Source: Photorhabdus laumondii subsp. laumondii
GTDB taxonomy: Bacteria > Pseudomonadota > Gammaproteobacteria > Enterobacterales > Enterobacteriaceae
DNA: 64,000 nt
Assembly (NCBI RefSeq): GCF_003343245.1
Contig: NZ_CP024901.1
Location: 5,332,001-5,396,000 of the forward strand
Direction of reading: 5' to 3'
Shown: in pieces, positions 11,094 through 21,014 of the stretch
How the letters are laid out: each line of letters opens with the position of its first letter
Numbering within the stretch: position 1 is the stretch's first letter
Made by a program: the position numbers and the translations under genes
Notes under the pieces: generated by a model
Databases searched by the model: none
What the model was told of the DNA's origin: nothing
The model's input: only the letters and a program-made list of their open reading frames with translations

Positions 11094-12314
11094 TTATCTC
11101 CCTACCCTGATAATGTCATTACGCAGATTATCTGTTCGGTTATAATTCGCTCCCCGGCCTGAATTTGAAGGCACAGTTGGGCGGGTAACCCGCAGGTCAG
11201 AAGCTACCGTATTATCTGATTGCACTGTTCCCTCTTTTTTAACACCAGAAACATCGCCACGTAACATTTGTTCTAATGGCAATACCAGCAAATTGTTATT
11301 GTGATCATTAACAATAACTTTGCGAGTACGGCTCAATACTTTTTCCATCGTTTCAATGTACAGACGTTCACGGGTAATCTCAGGCGCCTCTTTATACCTA
11401 GGCAACATTTTGGCAAAGCCCGCCACTTCCCCCTGCGCTTCCAATACTACACGAGCCTTATAAGCTTTCGCCTCTTCAATGATACGTTGCGCATCACCTT
11501 TCGCGCGTGGCAAGACTTCGTTCGAATAAGCCTCCGCTTCACGAATAGACTGCTGTTCATTCTCACGAGCAGCAATAACATCGTCAAAAGCAGCCTTGAC
11601 TTCTTCTGGCGGACGAGCAGCCTGGAAGTTAACATCCAACAAAGTTATTCCCATGCGGTACGGAAGAATCGTCTTTTCCAACTCACGCTGAGTATCATCA
11701 CGGACAATCATACGGTTTGCCGTCAAGATTTTATCCATCGAATATTTACCAACAACACCACGTACCGCGCTATCTGTCGCCTGACGCAGGCTGTTATCAG
11801 GACTTGTCACGCTATAAAGATAAGCGGCAGGATCAGTTACACGATACTGCACGTTCATCTCCACGCGAACAACGCTTTCATCTGATGTCAGCATCACGCC
11901 AGAGGTTGCCAATTCACGAACAGATTCCACGTTAACTGGAACAACTTCATCAATGAATGTAGGTTTCCAGTTCAGACCTGGCTGCACAATATGGCTAAGT
12001 TTACCCAAACGGGTAACAACACCACGTTCTGTCTCTTTAATCGTATAAAAACCGCTAGCGGCCCAGATCACGACGACAGCAGCAGCGACAAGGCTAACAA
12101 TACGCCCGCCAAATTTTGCCCCTTGGTCAGAACCATTACCGCCCTTGTTCCCACCAAAACCCCCGAGTTTACTGCTCAGCTTACGGAACAGATCGTCGAG
12201 ATCAGATGCCCCACGGTTTCGACCACTTTTGTTCCCGCCGGAATTGCCGCTTTTATTGCTGCTTCCCCACGGGTCGCGGTCTTGTCCGTTGTTCCCGGGC
12301 TGATTCCACGCCAT
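11094..12314 (-). CDS. hflK: FtsH protease modulator HflK
   Basis: 406 residues. A Gly/Asn-rich cytoplasmic N-terminus (about residues 1-70) leads into one membrane helix (VSLVAAAVVVIWAASGFYTI) and the SPFH domain (ETERGVVTRLGKL), then a coiled coil with AKGDAQRIIEEAKAYKARVV. It is the partner of HflC in the FtsH complex. The order hfq-hflX-hflK-hflC is conserved. Confidence 0.97.
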   Translation of the reverse strand: MAWNQPGNNGQDRDPWGSSNKSGNSGGNKSGRNRGASDLDDLFRKLSSKLGGFGGNKGGNGSDQGAKFGGRIVSLVAAAVVVIWAASGFYTIKETERGVVTRLGKLSHIVQPGLNWKPTFIDEVVPVNVESVRELATSGVMLTSDESVVRVEMNVQYRVTDPAAYLYSVTSPDNSLRQATDSAVRGVVGKYSMDKILTANRMIVRDDTQRELEKTILPYRMGITLLDVNFQAARPPEEVKAAFDDVIAARENEQQSIREAEAYSNEVLPRAKGDAQRIIEEAKAYKARVVLEAQGEVAGFAKMLPRYKEAPEITRERLYIETMEKVLSRTRKVIVNDHNNNLLVLPLEQMLRGDVSGVKKEGTVQSDNTVASDLRVTRPTVPSNSGRGANYNRTDNLRNDIIRVGR

Positions 12315-12419
12315 GTTTTAGCTCCATTCTTTTATGATTGGTTTTTCAGGCCAAGAGCCTCTTATAAACAAGCCGACTCTCAATCACATAAGTTTTCTGA
12401 TATTCACCTGACAGGCACA

Positions 12420-13700
12420 TCAGACAACATAATCAAACAAATCCTGTTCTTGTTTGCATAGACGGTGCCAGTCAACAATCGGCATTCTCACTTCGATACC
12501 AACTTTACCGTCCTCTTCTATCCACTCTTTCTCTATTGCTTGCAGTTGATAGAAGCGGCTGCGTAAACGACCTGCTTCCGGTGGCAAACGCAATTCGTAG
12601 TGTGCAATTTCACCCGAAAGACGCTCCGTTAACGCTTGTAACAATAACGGGATACCTTCACCAGTTTGCGCAGACAGCCAAACTCTAACCGGTAAGTTAT
12701 CTTCGTTGCGATCAATACGCGGCGTGAAGCTGTCCAGCATATCAATCTTATTCATCACCAACAGTACCGGAATTTCATGCGCTTCAATTTCTTCCAGTAC
12801 GCTGTCAACAGCGGCAATATTTTCGTCGATGCGGCTATCCGCAGCATCAACAATATGCAGCAACAATGTTGCTTGCCGGGTTTCCTGCAATGTCGCTTTA
12901 AATGCCGCCACCAGATCATGAGGCAAATGACGGATAAAACCAACCGTATCAGCCAATACCACCGTACCAACATCATTAACGTCAATCCGTCGCAACGTTG
13001 GGTCCAGCGTAGCAAACAATTGATCAGCCGCATAAACCTCAGCAGCCGTCATACGGTTAAACAAACTCGATTTACCGGCGTTGGTATATCCCACCAGTGA
13101 AACCGTCGGTATATCCGCTTTATTTCGCGCTTGACGCCCCTGTTCACGCTGTTTCTCAACCCGGCTCAGACGATTCAATATCTGACGGATTTTATCCCGC
13201 AATAAACGCCGGTCTGTCTCAAGCTGCGTTTCCCCCGGCCCTCTCAAACCAATCCCACCTTTCTGACGTTCAAGGTGAGTCCATCCCCGGACAAGACGGG
13301 TAGAAAGATGACGTAACTGCGCCAACTCTACCTGTAACTTCCCCTCGTGAGTCCGTGCCCGTTGGGCAAAAATATCCAGAATCACGCCGGTGCGGTCGAT
13401 AACTCGACACTGACAGAGCCGCTCAAGATTGCGTTCCTGTGCAGGACTGAGTGCATGATTAAATAACACAACATCAGCACCACTAGCCTGCACCGCCTCA
13501 GCAATCTCTTCCGCCTTACCTTCTCCAACAAAATATTTCGGATGAGGGGCTTTCCTGCTCCCCGTGACAATTTGCACAGGAACTACACCAGCAGAAGTTA
13601 CCAGTGATTCAAACTCACTGAGATTATCTGTGTCTTTATCCTGCGAGAAAAAAACATGCACCACAACGGCTTGTTCGCCGCCTTCATAACGTTCAAACAA
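12420..13700 (-). CDS. hflX: Ribosome-associated GTPase HflX
   Basis: 426 residues, the E. coli size. HflX splits stalled 70S ribosomes after heat stress. The N-terminal glycine-rich region ([32 protein letters not shown]) precedes the G domain with G1 [10 protein letters not shown]3 ADTVGF and G4 NKID. The C-terminal domain ends FDYVV. The gene lies downstream of hfq across a strong inverted repeat, so part of its expression may come from read-through. Confidence 0.97.
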   Translation of the reverse strand: MFERYEGGEQAVVVHVFFSQDKDTDNLSEFESLVTSAGVVPVQIVTGSRKAPHPKYFVGEGKAEEIAEAVQASGADVVLFNHALSPAQERNLERLCQCRVIDRTGVILDIFAQRARTHEGKLQVELAQLRHLSTRLVRGWTHLERQKGGIGLRGPGETQLETDRRLLRDKIRQILNRLSRVEKQREQGRQARNKADIPTVSLVGYTNAGKSSLFNRMTAAEVYAADQLFATLDPTLRRIDVNDVGTVVLADTVGFIRHLPHDLVAAFKATLQETRQATLLLHIVDAADSRIDENIAAVDSVLEEIEAHEIPVLLVMNKIDMLDSFTPRIDRNEDNLPVRVWLSAQTGEGIPLLLQALTERLSGEIAHYELRLPPEAGRLRSRFYQLQAIEKEWIEEDGKVGIEVRMPIVDWHRLCKQEQDLFDYVV

Positions 13701-13737
13701 AGGTGCGACCTCTCAGGCTGAGTAAAAAACTACAGGA

Positions 13738-13771
13738 AAAAACATAGGTAAAACCCCCTACCTATGTTTTT
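13738..13771. terminator. Bidirectional-type terminator between hfq and hflX
   Basis: Perfect 13-bp inverted repeat with arms AAAAACATAGGTA and TACCTATGTTTTT around an 8-base loop. On the minus strand it follows hfq by 26 bases and ends in a T run, so it should reduce read-through from hfq into hflX. Confidence 0.8.
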
Positions 13772-13796
13772 CTTCATTCTATTACTGATCTCAAAC

Positions 13797-14105
13797 TTAT
13801 TCAGTGCCATCACTTTCCTGTTGTGCTGCCGGAGCAGAAACGCCACCAGAATGATAATTACCTACGCTCGCCCCTACACTCGTATTGCTACTGTGATGAG
13901 AAACTGGGCGGGAAGGTACAACAGTAGAGATGGCATGTTTATAAACCATCTGGCTAACCGTATTTTTCAGTAAAATGACAAACTGGTCAAAAGATTCAAT
14001 CTGACCCTGCAATTTGATGCCGTTGACCAAATAAATAGAAACCGGGACCCTTTCACGCCGCAATGCGTTCAGGAACGGATCTTGCAAAGATTGCCCCTTA
14101 GCCAT
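13797..14105 (-). CDS. hfq: RNA chaperone Hfq
   Basis: 102 residues, starting [22 protein letters not shown]. The Sm1 motif ([20 protein letters not shown]) and Sm2 motif ([12 protein letters not shown]) form the hexameric ring that pairs small RNAs with target mRNAs. The C-terminal tail is disordered, rich in Ser, Gly and His, and ends in acidic residues. It sits between miaA and hflX as in E. coli. Confidence 0.98.
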   Translation of the reverse strand: MAKGQSLQDPFLNALRRERVPVSIYLVNGIKLQGQIESFDQFVILLKNTVSQMVYKHAISTVVPSRPVSHHSSNTSVGASVGNYHSGGVSAPAAQQESDGTE

Positions 14106-14215
14106 TCTATATTTTCCTTATTTTGTTGTTTTTAACTAAGAACCTAAAGGTTCGAAAAAATGAACTACTCAAAAATTGCGCTTTGGTACTCATCAATTGT
14201 ACACAATCAATAAAC

Positions 14216-15157
14216 CTATGCACTAACAACCTGCATAACTGTGCTTAAAGCTTGCTCTGGTTGAGAACTATCCAACCAATGAACCGACTTCCAACCTCTG
14301 AGCCAAGTTATCTGACGCTTTGCCAACTGGCGCGTCGCACAAATACCGCGATAAATCATTTCATCGTAATCAATTTCGCCGGAAAGATAAGACCACATCT
14401 GACGATAACCGACGCAACGAATAGAAGGTAAATCCACATGCAAATCATGACGAGCATAAAGTGCTTTAACTTCCTCTTCAAACCCTGATTCAAGCATTTG
14501 ATGAAAACGCGCTTCAATGCGTTGATGAAGGAGCTCACGTTTTGCCGGTGCAATAGCAAATTGATGAACACGATAAGGCAGCGACTCTCCTGACAATGTA
14601 GTCAGTTCAGTGAGAGTTTTACCTGAAATAAGAAAAACTTCCAGTGCCCGAGAAAGTCTCTGTGGATCATTAGGATGAATTCTTAACGCCGCCGCAGGAT
14701 CAATCTTCTGTAGTTGCTGATGCAATGCATCCCATCCTTGCTCTGCCGCCTGCTGTTCTATTTGTGCCCGAATAACCGGATTAGCAGAAGGTAAAGGCGA
14801 CAAACCTTCAAGTAACGCCTTGAAATAGAGCATCGTTCCTCCCACCAGCAGAGGAATACGGCCAGAAGCAGTAATTTCTGCCATCTCCTTCAAAGCATCG
14901 TGACAAAAATCAGCAGCAGAATAAGGTTGAGAAGGGTCCAAGATATTGATTAAACGATGAGGTGCCAACGCTTGCTCTTCGGTTGTTGGTTTGGCGGTAC
15001 CAATATCCATTCCACGATAAATTAGCGCAGAATCAACGCTGATCAGTTCCACAGGAAGATGCTGGCGTAAAGCGACAGATAAAGCTGTTTTGCCTGAAGC
15101 CGTCGGACCCATAACAAAAATTGCCGTTGGTAGATGTTGAGTTTTCTGATCACTCAT
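14216..15157 (-). CDS. miaA: tRNA dimethylallyltransferase
   Basis: The start [21 protein letters not shown] at 15157 gives 313 aa and aligns with E. coli MiaA; the upstream 11-residue extension is not conserved. MiaA adds dimethylallyl to A37 of tRNAs that read UNN codons. The P-loop [10 protein letters not shown], the [16 protein letters not shown] segment and the C-terminal [15 protein letters not shown] are present. It overlaps the mutL stop by eight bases, so the two are translationally coupled. Confidence 0.96.
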
Positions 15158-17045
15158 GAGTAAGAGATGCCACCACTGCTTGTAAATCAATTAATTGTAA
15201 TAACCCATCTGGTGGAGATTTTACCAGTTGTGGGCAAAGACGCTCAACATCAGCTAATAATTGTACCGCCTGAGCAACGTTCCACGTTTCATACTCACTG
15301 CCAATATGACGAGCAAGCCAAGTTACAACCTGTTCTGCCGATGCTGATGGCTGTTGTGCCAAATAACCTAGCAACTCAGGAATTAATTTAGGCAGATTTT
15401 GTTGACGTAATGGTAACGATACCGCACATAGTGTCGCTTTTCCATGAGATACAGATGCTTCAATACCAAAAGAGCCCAATAAGTCACTATAACGGTTTAA
15501 AGCACCAGCTTCCTCTTTACTAAGAGATAGTTTCAGCGGTATCAACAATGGCTGTGATTTCAGCCCTTGCTCTGTTGGTGCTAACTGTGCTTGTCTTAAC
15601 CAGCGTTCAGCTACCGGCAAAGATAACAACCCAAGTCCCAATGGAGATTCAATCAGAGCATAACATGGTGAATATATGCTCAATACCTTACCAAAACTAT
15701 GATTGCTATTTTTAACCTGAACAGGAGCAGAAGTGGCCTTTTCTGCCATAACCGGAGCGGTTCTTGCCGGAAACAGCTCTCTTTTTTCTTCAGGTTCAGA
15801 CTGCATCAGTTTCTGATATACCTCACCCTGACGTTTCTGATAATGATCGCCATGATATTGGCGATTCTCACCACCGCGAGAGCCCCCCATATTCCCTTTA
15901 CTTGACAAAACCTCTTTTGGTGATGATGCTGCCACAGATGTCGCATTGCTTTGCCGAGAAAAATGATTTCCCCCTGCTGATGGCCGATTTTCCGGCTCCC
16001 AGGCTGGCGCAGGTTCACAGCAAGCGATATCCAGTTCGGCACCGCTTCCGCGCTGTTTTAATACGGCTATTACACCCTGATAGATAAAATCATGTACCAA
16101 ACGAGCTTGATGGAAGCGAACTTCATGCTTCGCAGGATGCACATTCACATCCACTTGATGTGGATCAACCCCCAAATATAAAACATAAGCAGGCTGTTGT
16201 TCTCCCCGGAGCAAATCTTGATAAGCTTGACGGATAGCATGATTAATTAAACGATCACGCATCATACGCCCGTTTACATAACAATATTGAATATCACCGC
16301 TCGCCTCAGTATTCATCGGGTCAACAACCCATCCTTTAATCGATAAATCGTCGTGCTGCCAGGAAAGAGAAAGTGCCCGTTGCATAAAAGCGGTACCACA
16401 AATGGAGACCAACCGCCGCTCATACTGTGATTCATCTTTTGCCGGCCGGTATTGGCGCACCAATTTACCGTTATGGTGCAAATTGATTAATACATCCAAA
16501 CGCGCCAACGCAATGCGTCTAACGACTTCATCAATATGACCAAATTCCGTTTTTTCTGTTCGCAGAAACTTGCGCCGCGCAGGAGTATTATAAAAGAGAT
16601 CCAATACTTCAACAGTACTGCCTACTGGATGTGCTGCCGGCTTCACGGTCACTGCCATATCTCGCCCTTCCGCGTAAGCTTGCCAGGCTTCGTGCTGTTC
16701 TTCGGTACGGGAAGTTAATGTCAGACGTGAAACTGAACTGATACTCGCCAGCGCCTCTCCACGGAATCCCATACTGATAATGGCTTCCAAATCATCAAGG
16801 GTAGCAATCTTACTGGTAGCATGACGAGCCAACGCTAGCGCAAGCTCCTGATGGTTGATGCCACAGCCATTATCACGGACACGAATAAGTTTTACTCCAC
16901 CCCGCTCAATTTCAATATCAATACGGTTAGCACCAGCATCAAGGCTATTCTCCACCAACTCTTTTACTACTGATGCAGGGCGTTCTACGACTTCGCCAGC
17001 CGCAATTTGGTTTGCTAATTGAGGAGGTAAGATCTTGATAGCCAT
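15150..17045 (-). CDS. mutL: DNA mismatch repair protein MutL
   Basis: 631 residues, slightly longer than E. coli MutL (615). The N-terminal GHKL ATPase has the conserved [26 protein letters not shown] and [13 protein letters not shown] motifs; the middle linker (about residues 350-440) is low-complexity; the C-terminal dimerisation domain ends in [14 protein letters not shown]. The linker is where such length differences normally fall. MutL couples MutS recognition to MutH cutting and UvrD unwinding. Confidence 0.97.
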
Positions 17046-17054
17046 ATTTAACCT

Positions 17055-18338
17055 TTACTTCTTGGCTGCTTTAGGTGCAGCCTGCAATGGATTTGCCAGA
17101 AAATAGTTACGCAATCCCCGATGAATAGCACTTGCTAGCTTATCCTGAAAATCATTAGAACCCAGTAATGCTTCTTCCGCCGAGTTACTGATAAATCCTG
17201 TTTCCACCAAAATTGAAGGAATATCCGGTGAACGTAACACACCTAAGCTGGCATGTTCTGGCGAGCGTTTATGTAATAAACCGACCTTGCGCAACTCACT
17301 CAAAACCTGTACTGCAACGTTATAGCCCACCCGTTGGGAGTGGCCGAATTGCAAATCCAGCACCGCCTGGCTTAGATAAGGATCAGCCCCATTTGCCAGA
17401 GCATTACCTGCACCACCCAGTAACTCCGACTGTTTCTCATGCTGTTCAAGCCAATTACCCAATTCACTGTTTGCACGCTTGTTTGACAGCACCCAAACAG
17501 AAGCACCACGCGCACTACGATTAGGAGCGGCATCCGCATGAATAGAAATCAGCATATTTGCGCTATGTTTACGTGCAACCTCAGAACGACCAGCAACAGA
17601 AATAAAATAGTCTCCGTTACGGGTCAGTACGGGTTTGAACATAGGATCATTGCGTAACAACACTTCAAGCTTACGCGCCACACTGATAGTCACATTTTTC
17701 TCTTTCAATCCACGTTGCCCAATCGCACCGGGGTCCTGACCACCATGTCCTGCATCAATAGCGACAACTACCCGCTGACCGCCCTTAGAAGTTGTTTGCA
17801 AAACAGCCTGTTTTGTCGTCCGCAATTTACTGTTAGTAAGTGATAGCTTACCTGTATCGGCTTGTGAACTCTCTCTAAAAACAGACTTGCCAGTAGGTAC
17901 CCCAGAAGCCCGTAGGGTAAAAATCACCCGATATTCACTATCCAACTGCTGCACTATAGAGTTGACTTTAACTTTATTATTTAGTTCAAATACAATGCGT
18001 TTTTTTTGTCGATCAGGTGCCTGGCTGGAACGGATTTTCCTTACTAAATCCTGCTCCGGTAAATTCATAGGTAAACCAACAATTTTTTCTGATTGATGGA
18101 TATCTACCACTAAACGCTCTGGCGAATGCAATGGGAAAAAACTGTAATTAGGGCGACCACCGGAAAAAACCATCGTCACTTTAGACTCATTTATGCTGTT
18201 ACTGACGTGAATATTGGATAAAGTCGCCGCGGCTGCGGTTGTTACCACTAAACTGCTCATCATAATAAACAACCAGCACATTATCATAAAACTGATCTGC
18301 CATTTCTTTATCATTTTTGCGACTAAAGGACACATCAT
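17055..18338 (-). CDS. amiB: N-acetylmuramoyl-L-alanine amidase AmiB
   Basis: 427 residues. A signal peptide (cleavage likely after TTAAAA) is followed by an AMIN domain and an amidase_3 zinc domain. Zinc ligands and catalytic residues are visible: His in AIDAGHGGQD, Glu in RGLKEKN, His in SIHADA and the catalytic Glu in LVETGFIS. AmiB cuts septal peptidoglycan when activated by EnvC. There is no C-terminal LysM repeat. The first ATG at 18338 is kept; ATGs closer to the signal helix are possible starts. It lies 14 bases after tsaE. Confidence 0.95.
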   Translation of the reverse strand: MMCPLVAKMIKKWQISFMIMCWLFIMMSSLVVTTAAAATLSNIHVSNSINESKVTMVFSGGRPNYSFFPLHSPERLVVDIHQSEKIVGLPMNLPEQDLVRKIRSSQAPDRQKKRIVFELNNKVKVNSIVQQLDSEYRVIFTLRASGVPTGKSVFRESSQADTGKLSLTNSKLRTTKQAVLQTTSKGGQRVVVAIDAGHGGQDPGAIGQRGLKEKNVTISVARKLEVLLRNDPMFKPVLTRNGDYFISVAGRSEVARKHSANMLISIHADAAPNRSARGASVWVLSNKRANSELGNWLEQHEKQSELLGGAGNALANGADPYLSQAVLDLQFGHSQRVGYNVAVQVLSELRKVGLLHKRSPEHASLGVLRSPDIPSILVETGFISNSAEEALLGSNDFQDKLASAIHRGLRNYFLANPLQAAPKAAKK

Positions 18339-18352
18339 GGTCGGGTGATCCC

Positions 18353-18817
18353 TTATAAATATTTCAATTTATCTAACAGGCTCTCACCATATTTAGACAA
18401 AGCAATAAAATGTGCCTGTCTCCCTTCGGGCTGGTAACTCAAATGTAATTCAATATCTGCATCCGGTAATACACCTTCTCCTTGCTGAGGCCATTCCACC
18501 AAACAAATGGCATCTTGATGGAAATAATCACGTATTCCCATAAATTCCAGCTCTTCCGGATCTGCCAATCGGTAAAGATCGAAATGGTAAACCGACCTCG
18601 GTGTTAAAGCATAAGGCTCAACCAAAGTATAAGTTGGGCTTTTTACATGCCCTTTATGACCCAGGGACTGCAAAAAACCACGGCTAAACGTAGTCTTACC
18701 GGCACCCAAATCACCATATAAATAAATTACACTACCACTATTACAGGCAGCAGCAACCGCGCTTCCAAGAGAAACTGTCGCATCTTCATCTTTAAGTGAT
18801 AAAACAAGTTCTTTCAT
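18353..18817 (-). CDS. tsaE: tRNA threonylcarbamoyladenosine biosynthesis ATPase TsaE
   Basis: 154 residues with the P-loop [16 protein letters not shown] and the conserved [12 protein letters not shown] and [13 protein letters not shown] blocks. TsaE is the ATPase of the TsaBDE complex that makes t6A37. In E. coli it follows nnr in an operon; here its 5' side faces queG directly. Confidence 0.96.
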   Translation of the reverse strand: MKELVLSLKDEDATVSLGSAVAAACNSGSVIYLYGDLGAGKTTFSRGFLQSLGHKGHVKSPTYTLVEPYALTPRSVYHFDLYRLADPEELEFMGIRDYFHQDAICLVEWPQQGEGVLPDADIELHLSYQPEGRQAHFIALSKYGESLLDKLKYL

Positions 18818-18951
18818 CGAATAATATCTGTTGTTTTATTAATTCATCAGCTAAAACGATAACCCTAACACACTTCTATTATCAACATTTAACATCTTCT
18901 GCTCAGTTTCATTATCAAACCCACTATTTTTGGGCTGAAATAAATTATGCT

Positions 18952-18973
18952 ATACTGCAACACCTTGCAGTAT
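18952..18973. promoter_or_regulatory. Perfect palindrome at the queG promoter
   Basis: Arms ATACTGCAA and TTGCAGTAT separated by CACC, 16 bases before the queG ATG. The left arm overlaps the best -10 match TATACT (18951-18956), so it could be an operator or a hairpin in the 5' leader. No known operator is recognised. Confidence 0.55.
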
Positions 18974-18988
18974 AAGCCGATTTCCACC

Positions 18989-20146
18989 ATGACAACGCCT
19001 CTCAATCTTAACCTCTTGGCCGCCAAGATCAAACAATGGGGTCATTCCCTTGGCTTCCAGCAAGTTGGCATTTGCGATACCGATTTATCCGTGGAAGAAC
19101 CAAAACTTCAGGAATGGCTGGATAAACAGTATCACGGGGAGATGGCATGGATGAAGCGCCACGGCATGATGCGTGCCCGCCCAAACGAACTTTTGCCAGG
19201 GACATTGAGGGTTATTAGCGTAAGAATGAATTACCTCCCTGCAAAAGCTTCTTTTGCCAGCACGCTAAATGACGCCGAACTCGGTTATATCAGCCGTTAT
19301 GCCTTGGGAAGAGATTATCACAAACTGCTGCGCCAACGTCTTAAGAAACTCGGGGAGCAAATCCAAAATTATTGCCATGACTTCGAATATCAGGGAGTCC
19401 TTAATTTTCGACCTTTTGTTGATTCAGCCCCCGTAATGGAACGCCCACTCGCCGCTAAGGCTGGATTAGGCTGGGTCGGTAAACACTCACTTATCCTTAA
19501 TAGAGAAGCTGGTTCATGGTTTTTCCTCGGTGAGTTGCTGATTAATCTTCCTCTGCCTATAGATCCTCCACAAGAAGAGCAATGTGGACGCTGTGTCGCC
19601 TGCATGACAACCTGCCCAACCGGTGCAATTATCGCCCCTTATACTATTGATGCCCGCCGTTGTATTTCCTACCTCACAATTGAATTGGATGGCATTATTC
19701 CTGAGGAATTTCGTCCACTGATGGGAAACCGTATTTACGGTTGTGATGATTGCCAGATTATCTGTCCCTGGAATCGCTTTTCCCAATTGACAGATGAAGA
19801 TGATTTCAGCCCTCGTGTAACATTACATACACCAAAGTTATTGGATTTATTCAATTGGAGTGAAGAGAAGTTCCTACGGATAACGGAAGGTTCTGCAATT
19901 CGTCGCATCGGCTATTTACGCTGGTTACGCAATATTATTGTTGCTTTAGGAAATGCACCCTATCAATACGATATCATTCTGGCTCTGCAACAGAGACTAG
20001 GATTAAACACAATGCTAGACGAACATATTCATTGGGCTATTGAACAGCAAATCATTCGCCGTAAAACGAATACTGTTAGTGTACAAACAGCACAACAGAA
20101 ACGACTTATTAGAGCGATAACCAAGGGCTTGCCCAGAGATGCTTAA
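18989..20146 (+). CDS. queG: Epoxyqueuosine reductase
   Basis: The start MTTPLNLNLLAAKIKQW at 18989 (385 aa) matches the E. coli protein; the upstream reading from 18947 runs through the palindrome and is not conserved. QueG uses cobalamin and two [4Fe-4S] clusters to reduce epoxyqueuosine to queuosine in tRNA. Cluster ligands are CGRCVACMTTCPTGAI and CDDCQIICPWN; the conserved FVDSAPVMERPLAAKAGLGW and HEAT-like C-terminus are present. It is transcribed away from tsaE. Confidence 0.96.
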   Translation: MTTPLNLNLLAAKIKQWGHSLGFQQVGICDTDLSVEEPKLQEWLDKQYHGEMAWMKRHGMMRARPNELLPGTLRVISVRMNYLPAKASFASTLNDAELGYISRYALGRDYHKLLRQRLKKLGEQIQNYCHDFEYQGVLNFRPFVDSAPVMERPLAAKAGLGWVGKHSLILNREAGSWFFLGELLINLPLPIDPPQEEQCGRCVACMTTCPTGAIIAPYTIDARRCISYLTIELDGIIPEEFRPLMGNRIYGCDDCQIICPWNRFSQLTDEDDFSPRVTLHTPKLLDLFNWSEEKFLRITEGSAIRRIGYLRWLRNIIVALGNAPYQYDIILALQQRLGLNTMLDEHIHWAIEQQIIRRKTNTVSVQTAQQKRLIRAITKGLPRDA

Positions 20147-20192
20147 TTATTAGCCATCTTTATAGCGTATAAAAAGATTCAGATAATTTTCC

Positions 20193-20201
20193 TGTGAATA
20201 A
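20193..20201 (-). promoter_or_regulatory. DnaA box TTATTCACA
   Basis: Matches TTATNCACA on the minus strand; first box of the datA-like cluster. Confidence 0.65.
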
Positions 20202-20286
20202 AATAAAAACCCCTTGTTGATCAATGCTCAAAAAAAGCGCAAGTGATCAATGTGATATTTCTTAACAAAGGATCATTCCGAAAAAT

Positions 20287-20299
20287 TATCAATAAGTTA
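20287..20299 (+). promoter_or_regulatory. IHF site
   Basis: TATCAATAAGTTA is a full match to WATCARNNNNTTR, 85 bases after the first DnaA box and 57 before the second. Confidence 0.65.
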
Positions 20300-20356
20300 C
20301 AAAATAAATACTCATTTTGTAACATTCAAAGTCAGGAAAATTCAAATGCAACAGCC

Positions 20357-20365
20357 TGTGGATAA
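20357..20365 (-). promoter_or_regulatory. DnaA box TTATCCACA
   Basis: Perfect high-affinity consensus on the minus strand; second box of the datA-like cluster. Confidence 0.75.
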
Positions 20366-20422
20366 GTCTGTGTGATAATTTTAAAGCATCAAACTTATTT
20401 ACCGGGAAACCAACTTCCTGGC

Positions 20423-20431
20423 TGTGGATAA
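20423..20431 (-). promoter_or_regulatory. DnaA box TTATCCACA
   Basis: Perfect high-affinity consensus in the same orientation as, and 66 bases from, the second box. Confidence 0.75.
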
Positions 20432-20599
20432 AAAATAGAAATCTGCACTGCGCAGATATAACCCAAAAATCAAATCAAAGTAAGCGAATACAACCATTGA
20501 GGAAGAAACTTAGAGCGGGAAGTAAATCCTTCGAATATCAGCTAATTCATTGATTCAAAAGAGATTTTACCCAGACCTCATTGACGAAAGGAGTGCATT

Positions 20600-20698
20600 A
20601 TGTACTACCTCAAAAAGTTTGGCAAGCAGAAGTTAAAAAAATATTTTTGCAATTATAAGGATAATACTTTCTTCCCCCCTATAAATACCACCCACTGA
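20600..20698 (+). CDS. Unsupported 32-residue ORF with a good ribosome site
   Basis: ATG preceded by GAAAGGAG at a workable distance; the peptide is Lys-rich (MYYLKKFGKQKLKKYF...). I do not recognise it. It may be a small peptide, or the 5' remnant of a gene lost when the accessory block entered. The rest of the spacer to 21014 shows no convincing feature. Confidence 0.2.
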   Translation: MYYLKKFGKQKLKKYFCNYKDNTFFPPINTTH

Positions 20699-21014
20699 AC
20701 TCAGTACAATCGGAATACAAAGTTGGCTACCGATGTCGAAAAAGACAAAGAATCTACAACCAAACAATACCCCTTTAGGCATAAACATCACACAACATCG
20801 ATCAAGCCAGCGCACAGATTCAGACATTCAGCCAAAGCCTTCGCTTGATCCGCCATTATTACAGTGAGATTCTTTTTATTCGATCAAGGAAGATTTGAAC
20901 AACCATAGGAATCAATAAGCAAGCAATTTTCATGTGCGCCAATCATATTAGATATCGCACCGCTATTGCATGCAAATAACAGTAAGATAACTCGCTAGCA
21001 ATGAGGATTGAAGA

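Larger units (their letters stand above)
20147..20599. other. datA-like DnaA-binding intergenic region
   Basis: Non-coding spacer downstream of queG. It contains three DnaA boxes in one orientation, TGTGAATAA (20193-20201), TGTGGATAA (20357-20365) and TGTGGATAA (20423-20431), and a perfect IHF consensus match TATCAATAAGTTA (20287-20299) between the first and second. In E. coli the datA locus, which promotes DnaA-ATP hydrolysis, lies between queG and the glyVXY tRNA genes and also combines DnaA boxes with an IHF site. Here the same neighbours are present, with accessory genes inserted on the tRNA side. Confidence 0.7.

Noticed and set aside
20147..20599. DnaA boxes read as a chromosomal or plasmid origin
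   Set aside because: No AT-rich 13-mers, dnaA/mioC/gidA neighbours or rep gene; position matches datA rather than oriC.
20633..20827. 64-codon minus-strand frame in the spacer
   Set aside because: No ribosome site, no recognisable domain and odd composition.
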